Shown: in pieces, positions 63,823 to 64,000 of the stretch
Layout of the letters: every line of letters begins with the position of its first letter
Numbering within the stretch: position 1 is the first letter of the stretch
Made by a program: the position numbers and the translations under genes
The notes under the pieces: generated by a model
What the model was told of the DNA's origin: nothing
Seen by the model: the letters and a program-made list of their open reading frames with translations, nothing else
Databases searched by the model: none
Source: Bacteroidales bacterium
Lineage (GTDB): Bacteria; Bacteroidota; Bacteroidia; Bacteroidales; TTA-H9
Reading direction: 5' to 3'
Assembly (NCBI GenBank): GCA_030656615.1
Contig: JAUSOY010000013.1
Location: forward strand, 1-64,000
Length of the DNA: 64,000 nucleotides

Positions 63823-64000
63823 AAGCTAAAGAAAATTCAAGAGTAAACTTTTCTTAGTATTCCTTTTAAAATGCTTGCACTTCATTCTTGCAAATTGTCC
63901 GTTATACTATTGATTATCAATGTCTAAAACTTTTTTCAGTAGACCTTGATTAACTTGTATCCGGAGCGATAAAACCCTGTTCTGACAAATTTTCGGAACA

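Larger units (their letters stand above)
63637..63947. repeat. Possible MITE-like element with inverted ends
   Basis: Left end GGCTCTGCTGAAAAAT (about 63637-63651) and right end, read inward on the minus strand, GGTCTACTGAAAAAA (63945-63931) share TCTRCTGAAAAA (11 of 13 positions). Between them there is no gene but three palindromes (see separate entries). No target duplication was identified. The inverted ends could be coincidence; 63948-64000 shows nothing further. Confidence 0.35.

Noticed and set aside
1..64000. tRNA, rRNA or phage genes
   Set aside because: Gaps were read for cloverleaf, rRNA or phage-like features and none was recognised; short or divergent RNAs could be missed without a covariance search.

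Overview
The window looks like chromosomal DNA from a member of the Bacteroidota (class Bacteroidia, family not determinable here). Evidence: several secreted proteins end in the type A C-terminal sorting domain of the type IX secretion system (T9SS); there is a PorV/PorQ-type outer-membrane protein and a TonB receptor with a CarboxypepD_reg-like domain; at least sixteen genes are preceded by the Bacteroidota -7 promoter element TAnnTTTG; Shine-Dalgarno sequences are nearly absent (pntB is the clear exception). No rRNA, tRNA, CRISPR array, plasmid or phage module was seen.

Layout. 1-1214: an IS1380-type transposase cut by the window edge. 1796-7845: two tandem T9SS cargo proteins. 7989-8765: DUF1295 membrane protein. 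8791-9140: a cluster of short palindromic repeats. 9158-14094: a metH-metF operon under a SAM-I riboswitch with an intrinsic terminator. 14273-16382: gltX-folB-small Cys-rich protein. 16505-19575: an SDR enzyme and an S9 peptidase. 19882-21503: CvfB-like RNA-binding protein overlapping an RNase HI-domain protein. 21509-25612: YjbQ, a small membrane protein, a deacetylase-like secreted protein, RmuC. 25783-27567: a secreted IgGFc-binding-like protein that seems to have lost its 3' end. 27632-30246: citrate synthase and isocitrate dehydrogenase, both of the type typical of mitochondria. 30375-31811: PspC and toast-rack membrane proteins. 31854-35172: thioredoxin-like lipoprotein, phosphopantetheinyl transferase, ahcY. 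35253-36649: small envelope proteins. 36765-45836: a 9 kb operon of TonB receptor, 1402-residue secreted protein and PorV-like barrel, the best candidate for an undescribed surface system. 45931-48751: greA, HIT protein, long PurF. 48875-53589: C69 dipeptidase, rodA, PBP2. 53753-56657: three-subunit proton-translocating transhydrogenase. 56800-63636: zinc-ribbon protein, acyl-CoA synthetase, DUF5714 protein, small barrel, PD40 propeller lipoprotein with a decayed partial copy beside it, tag, nadD. 63637-64000: a gene-free tail with perfect GC-rich palindromes, possibly a MITE.

How it fits together. Most of the window is housekeeping: the activated methyl cycle (metH, metF, ahcY; metH-metF visibly SAM-regulated), folate (folB), TCA entry, NADPH supply (icd, pnt), NAD synthesis (nadD), cell elongation (PBP2-RodA), DNA maintenance (tag, rmuC). 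Accessory content is mostly cell-surface: T9SS cargo, the TonB/PorV operon and lipoproteins. Starts were moved from the longest ORF to internal ATG codons where the longer form began with TTG/GTG, hid a signal peptide, or overlapped a promoter. All family calls rest on motif recognition by eye; no database search was run.
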